Part shown: positions 25,619 to 34,181 of the stretch, piece after piece
How the letters are laid out: each line of letters begins with the position of its first letter
How positions within the stretch are numbered: position 1 is the stretch's first letter
Origin: an uncultured Desulfovibrio sp.
GTDB lineage: Bacteria; Desulfobacterota; Desulfovibrionia; Desulfovibrionales; Desulfovibrionaceae
Assembly (NCBI GenBank): GCA_934546745.1
Contig: CAKTDV010000018.1
Location: forward strand, 1-63,566
Direction: 5' to 3'
Length of the DNA: 63,566 nt
Notes under the pieces: generated by a model
What the model was told of the DNA's origin: nothing
Database searches by the model: none
The model's input: only the letters and a program-made list of their open reading frames with translations
Made by a program: the position numbers and the translations under genes

Positions 25619-26101
25619 ATGATGAACGCCTGCAAGACCGCCGCCTTCCTGTTTGTTCTTTCCTTTGTCGCCGTTTCCCTGACACATGCGGGCGGGCATG
25701 GCGGCCCGGGCGCTCTGGACAATCATGGGGGCGGCCCCGGCAATCGGGGGGGCGGTGTGGGGGCTTTGCTGGACGGGCCGCGCACGGAGCGTTGGCTGGC
25801 CGGGCTTGCGCCCGATCAGCGGCGGCGGGCGCGCGTCATTCTTGAGGAAGAGCGCCCCAGCATACAGGATTTGCACTATCAGATCCGGTGCAAGATGCAG
25901 GAGCTGGAGAGCCTCAATTATGATAATGATATTCACCCGGACGCGCTCCCCCGTCTGGGCTGGGAGCTGCAGAAGCTCCGCGATCAGCTGTACGCGGCCT
26001 ATCTGCGTGTCCATGAGCGCATGCGGCGGGAAGTCGGGGTGGAGTTCGTGCGTCCGGGCAGCCGGGGCTGCCGCGGTATTTCCCAGTTCAATCATATGTA
26101 A
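25619..26101 (+). CDS. Periplasmic ZraP/Spy-like protein 1
   Basis: The 160-residue protein has a clear signal peptide (KTAAFLFVLSFVAVSLTHA, cut before GGHGG), a Gly/His-rich N-terminal stretch (HGG, NHGGG) that could bind metal, then a helical domain with LAPDQRRRARVILEEERPSIQDLHYQIRCK-like helices, as in ZraP and Spy. These proteins bind zinc or act as periplasmic chaperones. It is divergent from the sensor kinase and has its own sigma-54 promoter. A strong terminator follows. One Cys each lies in the helical and C-terminal parts. Confidence 0.82.
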   Translation: MMNACKTAAFLFVLSFVAVSLTHAGGHGGPGALDNHGGGPGNRGGGVGALLDGPRTERWLAGLAPDQRRRARVILEEERPSIQDLHYQIRCKMQELESLNYDNDIHPDALPRLGWELQKLRDQLYAAYLRVHERMRREVGVEFVRPGSRGCRGISQFNHM

Positions 26102-26134
26102 GGCGTCCGTTTCTTCCCGTGCCCACCTTGGACA

Positions 26135-26160
26135 AGACCGCTTCCGGCGGTCTTTTTTTT
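26135..26160 (+). terminator. Rho-independent terminator
   Basis: AGACCGC (26135-26141) pairs with GCGGTCT (26147-26153) and runs into an eight-T tract. It separates the two ZraP-like genes into two transcription units. Confidence 0.9.
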
Positions 26161-26192
26161 TGTCCGAAACCCGGCGATCAAAAACCATACGC

Positions 26193-26211
26193 CTGTCCAA
26201 AAAATGGACAG
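26193..26211. promoter_or_regulatory. Candidate response-regulator binding dyad
   Basis: CTGTCCA and TGGACAG form a perfect inverted repeat around AAAAA. A further half site TGTCCAAAAA lies at 26226. The dyad is about 120 bp upstream of the sigma-54 promoter at 26331, the usual distance for an enhancer-binding activator. Confidence 0.5.
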
Positions 26212-26330
26212 GGCCGGCGTTCAGGTGTCCAAAAATTTTGCATCTTCCGGCGGGCCCCGGTGTTTCCGTGATGGAGGAAATTGTTATTTTTTTCTTATAA
26301 CATATTGATATGTAATAAAATTTAATTGTG

Positions 26331-26346
26331 TGGCACGACATGTGCT
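26331..26346 (+). promoter_or_regulatory. Sigma-54 promoter of the second ZraP-like gene
   Basis: TGGCACGACATGTGCT has the exact TGGCAC -24 element and a GC -12 core 10 bp after the GG. It follows an AT-rich stretch (26281-26330) and precedes the gene at 26453 by about 107 bp. Confidence 0.85.
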
Positions 26347-26452
26347 ATTCCCAGTGCGTGGAACGGCGGAACGCCTTCCGCCACGCTGGCCAGGCACGAT
26401 GTTGGCCCGGCCGCAAGAGCAGAGACAACCATACTCTAAAGGAGTTTTTCAG

Positions 26453-26992
26453 ATGAAGCCTTCCCGTATTCTTCTGCCCGCCCTTTTTGCCGCGACCATC
26501 ATGGGCGGCGCGCTTGCCGGCAGCGCCGAGGCCCGTCCCCACCACAACGGTATGGGCTACGGCTACGGCTGCGACGGCGGCTATGACGCTGATTACGGCT
26601 GCAACGGCGGTTATGGCTACGGACGCGGGCATTGGGGCGGCTACGGGTACGGCAGGGGCCTGAGCCCGGAACAGCGCGCCCGCTACAGTGCCCTCATTGA
26701 CGAATACGCACCGAAAATGCGTCCTGTCCGGGATCAGATTTTTGTGAAGCGCCAGGAACTTTCCGCGCTGCGCAACGCGGCCAGCCCAGATATGAAGGCC
26801 GTGCGCGCCACGGCGGAAGAGCTGGTGAAGCTGCAGAACCAGATGGCCGATCTGCACCGGGAGCTGGGCGCGCGCCTTGAAAAGGAAGTGGGCGCGCCGA
26901 AAGACGCCGTTGCCCCGCAGGGCCCCAACGGCAATCCTCCCTGCGGTCCCGACGGCAAGCCCATGCCGCCCCACGGCAACCGTCATTACTAG
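26453..26992 (+). CDS. Periplasmic ZraP/Spy-like protein 2
   Basis: The 179-residue protein has a signal peptide (ILLPALFAATIMGGALAGSAEA), a Gly/Tyr/His-rich segment (residues about 25-70: YGYGCDGG, GYGYGRGHWGG), then LSPEQRARYSALIDEYAPK-type helices (about 75-140), and a Pro-rich tail ending NRHY. This is the ZraP/Spy heavy-metal-resistance layout. AAAGGAG lies 8 nt before the ATG. It is preceded by a near-perfect sigma-54 promoter and is probably controlled by the neighbouring regulator. The two ZraP-like proteins differ in their N-terminal metal-binding stretches. Confidence 0.85.
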   Translation: MKPSRILLPALFAATIMGGALAGSAEARPHHNGMGYGYGCDGGYDADYGCNGGYGYGRGHWGGYGYGRGLSPEQRARYSALIDEYAPKMRPVRDQIFVKRQELSALRNAASPDMKAVRATAEELVKLQNQMADLHRELGARLEKEVGAPKDAVAPQGPNGNPPCGPDGKPMPPHGNRHY

Positions 26993-27262
26993 GCCCTGTT
27001 GTTTTTGAAAGATCGTTTCTCTCAGAAGCGGCCCTGGCCGTGCGGAGGCGGATCGCCTCACCTCCGCGCACGATGAGAAAACACGCCTTTTCCAGCCCGT
27101 CATGCGGTGACGGTGCGAAGCTTGGCGAGACTGTCCGCCCCAAGGGGCGGATCACATAGACTTTCCGGGATCCACGCTTGTCCCTCGATTGGGTTCCGGT
27201 TTTTGAGCAACCTCCTCCTGTTTCCCTGAACCTCCAACCAGAACCTCCTCCTTCTCCTCCAA

Positions 27263-27305
27263 GAGGCGGCCGCCGGTTCCTCCGACGGCCGCCTCGCTTT
27301 TTTTT
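27263..27305 (+). terminator. Strong rho-independent terminator
   Basis: GAGGCGGCCG (27263-27272) and CGGCCGCCTC (27286-27295) form a 10-bp GC stem followed by a T tract. It lies about 270 bp after the second ZraP-like gene. Confidence 0.9.
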
Positions 27306-27306
27306 A

Positions 27307-27405
27307 TCAAAAATTCCTTTGTGGTTTGAAACCTCCCCCTTCAGGGGGAAAAGCGTGGTTGACAAGACGGCGAAGCCGGGGAGAGCCTTTTTTGTAACCC
27401 CTCCC
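27307..27405 (-). repeat. Dispersed intergenic repeat, copy 2
   Basis: This is the second copy of the unit at 16013-16100: CCTTTGTGGT, TGAAACC, CCCCCTTCAGGGGG inverted repeat, GACAAGACGGCGAAGCCGG, then a second CCCTCCCTTCAGGGAGGG-type hairpin up to about 27420. It lies between a terminator and the end of the radical SAM gene. The remaining stretch 26993-27262 holds nothing I recognise. Confidence 0.75.
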
Positions 27406-27432
27406 TTCAGGGAGGGGCCATCCGCACGACCC

Positions 27433-28737
27433 CTATCCGTCGGTTGCGGAGTCAGTCGGCGGATGGGGCGACTGTGGATTGAAAGATCTTTTGTCCTGAT
27501 CCCGCTTCCGCGCGTTTTTTCCTTGTGGCGCCCCTTCTCTGGGCATACCGCTTTCATGGGTATTTTCCATCCCGCAAGCGACGCTGTCCGCACATGGCAG
27601 GTTTTTATTGCAAAAACACTCCCTGTCAGCTAGAATACCCTTAAGCTTTTTTTCCTCTCCCGCACCGTTTGGCCTGGTTTCGGAGGCGGGACGGGCCTCA
27701 ATGTGCAGACGGCTTCCGGAGATCCAGCGGGGCGGCGCAAGAAGGCCCAGATCGCCCCAGGCGGCGCGCAGTTCGTTGCGGGCGCCCCAGAAGAATCCCT
27801 GACAGCGCCGGGGGACATCCATGCGGATCACATGTTCCAGCCCCCGCGCGGCAAGGGCGCGCCGCACATGCCGCAGCAGCGCCCGCGCCATGACGCGCGC
27901 GCCGAGCGCCGGATCCCAGGGGCCGTCGAGGAGCGCGGCGGCGAGCGTTTTTTCAGGCGCAAGCCCCATGCGTATGACGGGCATACGCGCCAGAAGAGCC
28001 ATGAGCCAGGCTTCCGCCAGCGCGTCGAGCGTCGTTTCCAGCGTCCAGGGGGTATAGCTCCCTTCGCGCCAGAGGCGGGCCAGTTCTGTTCCCTCCATGA
28101 CGACGCAGGGATAGAGGCGGACGGCGTGGGCCTTGACGGCGGCGGGACGCGCGCAGAGCAGCGCCATGTCGCGCAGGAAGATTTCCGGCGTGACGCCCGG
28201 CATGCCCGGCATGAGCTGGACGCCGAGGCGCATGCCAGAGTCCGTGACCTTCCGGCAGGCCGCGCGCGCGGTCGGGCCGTCGTAGCCCCGGCTGGCGGCG
28301 GCGAGGGCCGCGCTGTCGAAACTCTGAACGCCCAGCTCCACCAGGGAGCAGCCCGCGTCCCGGAGCAGGGCGAGGCGCCGGGCGTCGACGGCGTCCGGGC
28401 GGGTGGAGCAGCGAAACGTGGCGGCAAGGCCCCGGCGGCGTACCGCATCGAAAAAGCGCAGGCAGGCCCGCAGCGCGGCGGGCGGCTGCGCGGTGAAGGT
28501 GCCGCCATAGAAGGCCAGTTCCGCGGGAGGCAACCCCCTGTCCCGGCGTTGCCGCAGGCACGCGAGCGCCGCCCTGAGGGTGGCGGCGAGAGACGCCGGA
28601 GCCCGCCCCGTCTGGACAGGCTGGGCGCAGAAGACGCAGCGCGCCGGACAGCCGGCGTAGGGCAGAAAGACGGGGACGACCGGTCGCGTTGCGCGCGCCG
28701 GCGGGGGCCAGGGCAGGCTGAGAAGGATATTTGTCAT
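27433..28737 (-). CDS. Radical SAM protein, Elp3-like
   Basis: The 434-residue protein has the radical SAM cluster CPARCVFC, the LAFYGGTFTAQPP strand, TRPDAVDARRLALLRDAGCSLVELGVQSF, and MPGMPGVTPEIF, the pattern of the coproporphyrinogen/Elp3-like radical SAM group. The specific reaction is unknown. ATG 28737 gives a start with the conserved core at residue 30. The last 75 residues (from about ARPASETRPNG) look non-conserved and basic, and the 3' end runs into repeat-rich DNA, so the C-terminal tail may be a late extension. Confidence 0.82.
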   Translation of the reverse strand: MTNILLSLPWPPPARATRPVVPVFLPYAGCPARCVFCAQPVQTGRAPASLAATLRAALACLRQRRDRGLPPAELAFYGGTFTAQPPAALRACLRFFDAVRRRGLAATFRCSTRPDAVDARRLALLRDAGCSLVELGVQSFDSAALAAASRGYDGPTARAACRKVTDSGMRLGVQLMPGMPGVTPEIFLRDMALLCARPAAVKAHAVRLYPCVVMEGTELARLWREGSYTPWTLETTLDALAEAWLMALLARMPVIRMGLAPEKTLAAALLDGPWDPALGARVMARALLRHVRRALAARGLEHVIRMDVPRRCQGFFWGARNELRAAWGDLGLLAPPRWISGSRLHIEARPASETRPNGAGEEKKLKGILADRECFCNKNLPCADSVACGMENTHESGMPREGAPQGKNARKRDQDKRSFNPQSPHPPTDSATDG

Positions 28738-28897
28738 GGCTGGGGAACGTGTCGCTTCGAGCGAAGGGCACGGCTGTGCGGCAGCGGCGGCTCCGGGAAG
28801 GAAAGACTTGCCCCGCCGGCGGACCGCGTGGTAATGGAGTTGCACTGTCTGACCGTGGGGAGCGACGGTCCGCAAGCGAGTGTAAGGAATTGTCGTC

Positions 28898-29185
28898 ATG
28901 AAGAAAACCCTTACCAAGGCCGACATTGTCGAGCGTATTTACGAAAGTACGGATAAAAACCGTGTGGACGTGAAGAATACGGTCGAGAAGCTGCTGGATA
29001 TCATGAAGGACGCCATCAGGAAAGACTGCGCCCTGCTGATCAGCGGTTTCGGCAAGTTCGAGTCTTACGATAAAAAATCCCGCAAGGGACGCAACCCGCA
29101 AACGGACGAGGCCATCACCCTCCCCCCTCGCAAGGTGGTCGTCTTCCGTCTGTCGCGCAAGTTCCGTTCAGAGCTCAATCCGTAA
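28898..29185 (+). CDS. HU/IHF family DNA-binding protein
   Basis: The 95-residue protein matches the HU/IHF fold: LTKADIVERIYESTDKNR, the GFGKFESYDKKSRKGRNPQT beta-arm region with the RKGRNPQT tip, and ITLPPRKVVVFRLSRKF. The pattern is nearer to IHF-alpha than to HU, but I cannot fix the paralogue. It bends DNA in the nucleoid; IHF is needed at sigma-54 promoters and at type I-E leaders, both present in this window. A GACCGT/ACGGTC hairpin (28851-28870) precedes the Shine-Dalgarno AAGGAA. Confidence 0.9.
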   Translation: MKKTLTKADIVERIYESTDKNRVDVKNTVEKLLDIMKDAIRKDCALLISGFGKFESYDKKSRKGRNPQTDEAITLPPRKVVVFRLSRKFRSELNP

Positions 29186-29315
29186 TGGGAACGGCTCGCC
29201 GCCTCGGAGAAGCGCAGGGCGAACGTTTCTCTGACGGCGGCGCGTCCCCCACGCCCCATCGGAACAGGACGGCGGACAGCGCGTGAGCGCGCCCGCGGGT
29301 ATGCCGGGAAGAGAT

Positions 29316-30860
29316 ATGCTGTTCACCTCCTATCCGTTCCTCTTTCTGTTTCTGCCGCTGCTTCTGCTGGCGTGGCGCATGACCGCCTCCGGCGCGCCTT
29401 CGCTCCTGCATCTTGTGCTGCTGGCTTTTTCAGCCGTGTTCTACGCGCTGTGGGGGCCGGCCTTCTTTCTTCTGCTGGCGGCGCTGGCGGCCGTCAACCA
29501 CGCCTTCGGCCTTGCGCTGGCCCGGCCGGAAGAGTGTCCCTCCCGTCCCGGCCACATCGGTCGCAGGGCTCTGCTGGTGCTGGCGCTGTGCGTCAATATC
29601 GCGCCGTTGATCTGGTTCAAGTATTCGGGCTTTCTGGCGCGGATTCTCTCACAGGTTTCGGGGTGGGACTTCGCCTTGACGCCGCCGCCGCTGCCTGTGG
29701 GCATCTCCTTCTATACCTTTATTCAGATAGCCTGGCTTGTGAGCGTCTACCAGCGGCGCGTCGTCCCCGAAGGGGCGCTGCGCCACGCCCTGTTCGTCTC
29801 CTGCTTTCCCTATGTCATGTCCGGCCCCATTGTCCGTTACGAGCAGATGGGACCGCAGTTCGACGCGCTGGGCATGGCGACGCCCCGCCAGCTGGGCATG
29901 GGCGCGGCGCTCTTTGTCATGGGCATGGCCAAGAAGGTCTTGCTGGCCGATTCGCTGGCGCCCTATGCCAACGCGGTGTTCAACGCGGCGGATCGCGCGT
30001 TTCCCCTCAGCGGCATGGAAGCCTGGGCCGGTTCGTTCTGTTACAGTTTCCAGCTGTATTTTGATTTTTCCGGCTATACCGACATGGCCCTGGGCATCGG
30101 CCTCATGCTGGGGCTGACGCTGCCGGAAAACTTCAACTCCCCCTACAGATCCACGGGTATCGTGGAGTTCTGGAGGCGCTGGCACATCAGCCTTGGCGCA
30201 TGGCTGCGCGATTTTCTCTATATTCCGATGGGCGGCAGCCGGGCGGGACGCCTGCGCCAGTACCGTAACCTTTTTCTGACCATGCTCATTGGCGGGGCCT
30301 GGCACGGCGCGGGCTGGCCTTTTCTTCTTTGGGGGGCCCTGCACGGCCTCATGCTGGCCGTCAACCACTGGTTTCGCGCTCTGGTCAAGGACAGCGCCGG
30401 AGAAATGCTCATGAACAGCGTTCCCATGCGCTTTTTGTGTGCCGCGCTGACGTTTTTCTGCATTAACGGCTGCTGGGTCATTTTCCGGGCTCCGACGCTG
30501 GACGCCGCCTGGCGTATGTTCAGGGCCATGGCTGGTCTGCCTGACGCCGTGGGCGCGGTGGACGGCGGGCCTTTGAACGGCGCCGAAGGCATGGCCCGGA
30601 TCATGCCCAACGGCTATCTGCCGGGCTGGGAACCCGTGGCCCTGCTGCTGATCGCCGCCTTTGTGGTCTGGTGCCTGCCCAACTGCCGCCAGCTGTTGCG
30701 GGATTGCCGGGAAGAGGGCGCGGGCGCGTCGCGCATGCCGCTGTCCTTTGGCTTTACGGGTGCGCGTGGGCTGCTGTGGGCAGCGTTTCTGGCCATGCTG
30801 GCGGCGCTGTCCCTGTTGCTGTTGAGCCGCAAGGCCGTTTTTCTCTATTTTCAGTTCTAG
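29316..30860 (+). CDS. MBOAT family O-acyltransferase (AlgI-like)
   Basis: The 514-residue membrane protein starts LFTSYPFLFLFLPLLLLAWR, as AlgI and DltB relatives do. It contains FWRRWHISLGAWLRDFLYIPMGG and GGAWHGAGWPFLLWGALHG, the MBOAT signature with the catalytic His. It transfers acyl groups, usually acetyl, onto an extracytoplasmic polysaccharide or other cell-surface acceptor. I chose ATG 29316 over 29283 and 29301 because family members begin at this point. It is followed 14 bp later by an SGNH partner, so the two probably work as one acetylation system; the polymer is unknown. Confidence 0.92.
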   Translation: MLFTSYPFLFLFLPLLLLAWRMTASGAPSLLHLVLLAFSAVFYALWGPAFFLLLAALAAVNHAFGLALARPEECPSRPGHIGRRALLVLALCVNIAPLIWFKYSGFLARILSQVSGWDFALTPPPLPVGISFYTFIQIAWLVSVYQRRVVPEGALRHALFVSCFPYVMSGPIVRYEQMGPQFDALGMATPRQLGMGAALFVMGMAKKVLLADSLAPYANAVFNAADRAFPLSGMEAWAGSFCYSFQLYFDFSGYTDMALGIGLMLGLTLPENFNSPYRSTGIVEFWRRWHISLGAWLRDFLYIPMGGSRAGRLRQYRNLFLTMLIGGAWHGAGWPFLLWGALHGLMLAVNHWFRALVKDSAGEMLMNSVPMRFLCAALTFFCINGCWVIFRAPTLDAAWRMFRAMAGLPDAVGAVDGGPLNGAEGMARIMPNGYLPGWEPVALLLIAAFVVWCLPNCRQLLRDCREEGAGASRMPLSFGFTGARGLLWAAFLAMLAALSLLLLSRKAVFLYFQF

Positions 30861-30874
30861 AGGCGGGAAGCATC

Positions 30875-32719
30875 ATGGCAAAACAGAACGACGTCTCCCT
30901 TTCCGCGCTGTCCCGCGCCCGCCTTCGCCGCCAGCGTCCTCCCGCCTCCCCATCTTCCGGCCTTCCCCCTCTGTCCCCTCTTTCCGGGGAAACGTCCGGG
31001 GAGGATGTCATGGTTCCCTCCTTTCTGTGGGATATGTCGGGGGAAGAGACAGTTACGGCGTCCTGGAAGGAAGATCCACCGCTCCCGCGTCCCGCGGGAC
31101 AGGGGCGGCCCGCGCCTCCCGGGGAGGATGTGCCGGAATCGCCGTCGCCGGAGCCGTTGCCGTTTGCCCGCGCGCCGGAAGAAGACCGCTTCGGGGAAGG
31201 GGACGGGCCGCCGCCCCTTGCGCCCGCCGCCCGGCGGGAGGCCGGGTCGGAGGCCACGCCGGGAACCGCCCCGGAGATCACGCCGGAGATCGTGTCGGAG
31301 AGCCTGGCGGAGGCCGGACCGGAAACGCTTCCTGATTTCGAGGCGGACACCGGGCCGGAGAAGGCGCCGGAAGACGCGCCTGAGGTGGCGGAAGCCGTCG
31401 CCACCGGCTTTGCCGCTACGCCGGACGCCTTTCTGGCCGCGCCGCCGGAGGAAGCGGCCGGCCCTTCCGGGGAAACGCCGCCCCCGCCGGAGGAACCGCC
31501 GGCACCGCCGGAACGGGCCCTGCCGGAACCGCCTGGGGCGGGCACGGCCTGGCTGCGCCGTTTTTTTCTGCTGCTGGGCGCGCTGGCCGCCGTGGGGATC
31601 GGGCTGTTGCTGCCGTATTCTTTCTGGTGGATCTTCACGTGCGGCGACGTTGCCGTGGAGCGGGCCGTCGCCATGCAGGCTGGGGGCAAATTCGCCATCT
31701 TCGGTTCCGGCGTGTCGCAGGACTTTGTGGACTACAAGCTGCGCCTGTACGCGGCTGTCAAGCCGGAGATCGCCGTTGTGGGCTCCTCGCGCGTCATGCA
31801 GTTCCGGGGGAGCTGTTTCCGTCGTCCCTTTGTCAACGTGGGTGGCACGGCGGGCAATCTTTCCGTGCTGCGTTCCACCATTGACGCCATGCTCAGGATA
31901 CACCGGCCGAAGGCCGTCATTCTCGGTCTGGATTTCTGGTGGTTCTCCGCCGGATGGCAGAGGGATCCCTTTGCGCCTGAGCCGCCCACAGACGGAAGCT
32001 ACATCTATGATCAGGAAACGCTCAAGGCGCCGTGGAAATGGCTGCTGGAAGGCAAGATCGGCTGGGGCGACTTCTTTGCCCCGCTGACGGGCGCGTTCCG
32101 GGAGGATCGGTTCGGCATCATGGCCCAGCGCGGTGACGACGGCTTCGCCTCGGACGGTTCCTGGCATTATACGTCGGAGCTGACAGGGCGGCAGCGGCCT
32201 TTTGACTACCAGTTCGGCGATACGCTCAAGCAGGTGCGGTACGGCATCAAGGCGTTTGCGCCCGCCCCGGTGCTGAGTGAGGCGCATCTGGACGCCTTTG
32301 CCGAGATTTACTGCCGTCTGAAGTCCCGGGGCATACAGACCTACGTCTTTCTTGCGCCTCTGTCTGCCACCGTACTGGACGCCATGCGCGAGCGCCGGAA
32401 GGCGTATCCGCATCTTTTCGATCTCCATGCGGCGCTGATGGAACGGGGCATCGACGTCATGGACTTTACCGATCCGCGCCGCTTCGGTTCGTCGGACTGC
32501 GAATTTGTGGACGGGTTTCATGGCGGCGAGGTGACCTATACGCGGATTCTGCGCGATCTGGCGGATCGCTATCACGCCCTGACGGAGTATGTGGATGTGG
32601 AGCGGGTCAATCGCACGCTGAAGGAATGGAAGGGACACGCGACCGTGTACGACGGGCGCGTGACGGCCCTGCCGGAGGTGGATTTCATGAATTTTTCCTG
32701 CCCCAAGAGAGGACGGTAG
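30875..32719 (+). CDS. SGNH-like acetylation partner with long Pro/Glu-rich cytosolic region
   Basis: The 614-residue protein has three parts: a low-complexity Pro/Glu/Ala-rich region (about 30-225; many PE, APE and PP steps), one transmembrane helix (FFLLLGALAAVGIGLLLPY) and a periplasmic SGNH/AlgX-DltD-like domain (about 255-614) with IAVVGSSRVMQF (block I Ser), VNVGGTAGN and DGFHGGEVTY (catalytic Asp/His block). Such proteins pass acetyl groups from the MBOAT partner to a surface polymer. ATG 30875, 14 bp after the acyltransferase. The Pro/Glu region is unusual for the family. Confidence 0.83.
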   Translation: MAKQNDVSLSALSRARLRRQRPPASPSSGLPPLSPLSGETSGEDVMVPSFLWDMSGEETVTASWKEDPPLPRPAGQGRPAPPGEDVPESPSPEPLPFARAPEEDRFGEGDGPPPLAPAARREAGSEATPGTAPEITPEIVSESLAEAGPETLPDFEADTGPEKAPEDAPEVAEAVATGFAATPDAFLAAPPEEAAGPSGETPPPPEEPPAPPERALPEPPGAGTAWLRRFFLLLGALAAVGIGLLLPYSFWWIFTCGDVAVERAVAMQAGGKFAIFGSGVSQDFVDYKLRLYAAVKPEIAVVGSSRVMQFRGSCFRRPFVNVGGTAGNLSVLRSTIDAMLRIHRPKAVILGLDFWWFSAGWQRDPFAPEPPTDGSYIYDQETLKAPWKWLLEGKIGWGDFFAPLTGAFREDRFGIMAQRGDDGFASDGSWHYTSELTGRQRPFDYQFGDTLKQVRYGIKAFAPAPVLSEAHLDAFAEIYCRLKSRGIQTYVFLAPLSATVLDAMRERRKAYPHLFDLHAALMERGIDVMDFTDPRRFGSSDCEFVDGFHGGEVTYTRILRDLADRYHALTEYVDVERVNRTLKEWKGHATVYDGRVTALPEVDFMNFSCPKRGR

Positions 32720-32721
32720 GG

Positions 32722-32760
32722 CGGATGCCCGCGCACAGGGAAAAACCGCGTATTCCCTCT
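32722..32760 (-). repeat. GGGAAAAAC palindromic unit, partial copy
   Basis: Read on the minus strand this gives ACGCGGTTTTTCCCTGTG followed by GCGCGGGC, the core of the elements at 38500-38560 and 58565-58625. The other arm is imperfect (TATTCCC). Confidence 0.5.
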
Positions 32761-32795
32761 TGCTCTTGCGGGCGGGTAAGGGTAGTTTTTCCCTC

Positions 32796-34046
32796 ATGAA
32801 AATGTTTGCTGGCCATTGCTGGCGGCGTGCCCTCTCCCTTTCCGCGTGCCGTCTGCTCTCCGTGTCGTTTCTGGCGCTGTTCCTCCTGCCGTCGCGGTTG
32901 GGCGCGGCTCCCGCTCCGGCAAGTCCGGCGGACTCCCCGGCAGGCGCGCCGCCTCCCGCGGTTTCGCTTCCCGCGGTGCCGCCGCTGGAAGCGCCCGCCG
33001 CCCCGGGGGCGCTGGCGCGGCCTCCTGAAGACGCGGCGTCGGCGGGAAAGGAATCCGCCACTCCCGAGGAACTCCGGGAGCTGGAAACGGCCTATGCGGC
33101 GGCGCTCAAGGGCGACGCGCGCGCCATGAACCGTCTGGGCCTGCTCTTTGACAGGGGACTCGGCGTGGAGCCCGACGCGGGACGCGCCGTCTATTGGTTC
33201 GCGCGGGCCGCCGCCGCCGGAGATCCGGCGGGCATGGCCAATTACGGCCGTCTGCTCCAACAGGGAAAGGGGGTGCGGCCCGATGCGCGCGAAGCCGCCC
33301 GCTGGCTCTACATGGCCGCGCGTCAGGGCCAGCGCGAAGCCCAGTATAATCTGGGGCTCATGTACGAGCGGGGCTATGGCGTCCCCAGGGACGACAACGC
33401 CGCCGCGGCATGGTACAGCCGCGCGGCGGCCCAGGATCAGCCTGAGGCCCTGGCCCGTCTGGGACATTTTTTCCGTACCGGCACGGGGGTTGCCAAAAAC
33501 ATTCCCCGCGCTACATTATTGCTTCACGGCGCCGCCATGTGCGGCAATGAGGATGCCATCCGCGAATTGAGGGAACTGGCCGCGGAAAAACCGGCCGGGG
33601 CGCAGGCCGTCATGTTCGGCCAGCGTCTTGATGCCACGGATCGCCCCGCCATGCGCGCGGCGCTGCGGGCCGCGGGCCTGCGGCCCACGCGCGAGGACAA
33701 TGCCTTCGTGTGCGACGTGTACGATCCCGCGGGCAAGGTTCCTGGGGCGGCGCAGGTGGCTGCCTGTTACGGGCCCGCCCAGGGCGGGGCTCCCGCCAGG
33801 CTGGGCTTTCTGAAGATAGACTATCCCGCGTCGGGGCCGGAGTTTCTGCAACGCCTGAACGGCATGATAACGGATCGTTTCGGGCCCGAGGCCGCGGGAG
33901 AAGCCGGCGACGCCCGTCTCTGGAATCTGGGCGGCGTCATTATCGCGACGCAGTACATGCCCGATCACCGGCAGGTCGGCCTCATGTACATGGTTCCCGA
34001 AGTCTATCATCTGACGCGGTCCGGCGCGGCGGGAAATGTGCCGTAA
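32796..34046 (+). CDS. Exported Sel1-repeat protein
   Basis: The 416-residue protein has a signal peptide (LLSVSFLALFLLPSRLGA), a Pro/Ala-rich linker and about four Sel1-like repeats (about 95-240), for example AMNRLGLLFDRGLGVEPDAGRAVYWFARAA-type and AQYNLGLMYERGYGVPRDD-type units. The C-terminal 170 residues form a separate domain I do not recognise. Sel1 repeats make protein-protein contacts. I use ATG 32796; the ribosome site is weak and ATG 32802 is possible. Location is probably the periplasm. Confidence 0.8.
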   Translation: MKMFAGHCWRRALSLSACRLLSVSFLALFLLPSRLGAAPAPASPADSPAGAPPPAVSLPAVPPLEAPAAPGALARPPEDAASAGKESATPEELRELETAYAAALKGDARAMNRLGLLFDRGLGVEPDAGRAVYWFARAAAAGDPAGMANYGRLLQQGKGVRPDAREAARWLYMAARQGQREAQYNLGLMYERGYGVPRDDNAAAAWYSRAAAQDQPEALARLGHFFRTGTGVAKNIPRATLLLHGAAMCGNEDAIRELRELAAEKPAGAQAVMFGQRLDATDRPAMRAALRAAGLRPTREDNAFVCDVYDPAGKVPGAAQVAACYGPAQGGAPARLGFLKIDYPASGPEFLQRLNGMITDRFGPEAAGEAGDARLWNLGGVIIATQYMPDHRQVGLMYMVPEVYHLTRSGAAGNVP

Positions 34047-34181
34047 CCGGGCAAAAAATTCATTTTCCGGAAATGATCGCTCCCGCTCAGGCCCTGGGGC
34101 CGAAGCGGGAGACGCGTTGCGGTTTGCCGCGGACTTTCGGCACGGGCTTGAGCCTGTTGCCGGCGTGTTACGGGAGGATAC

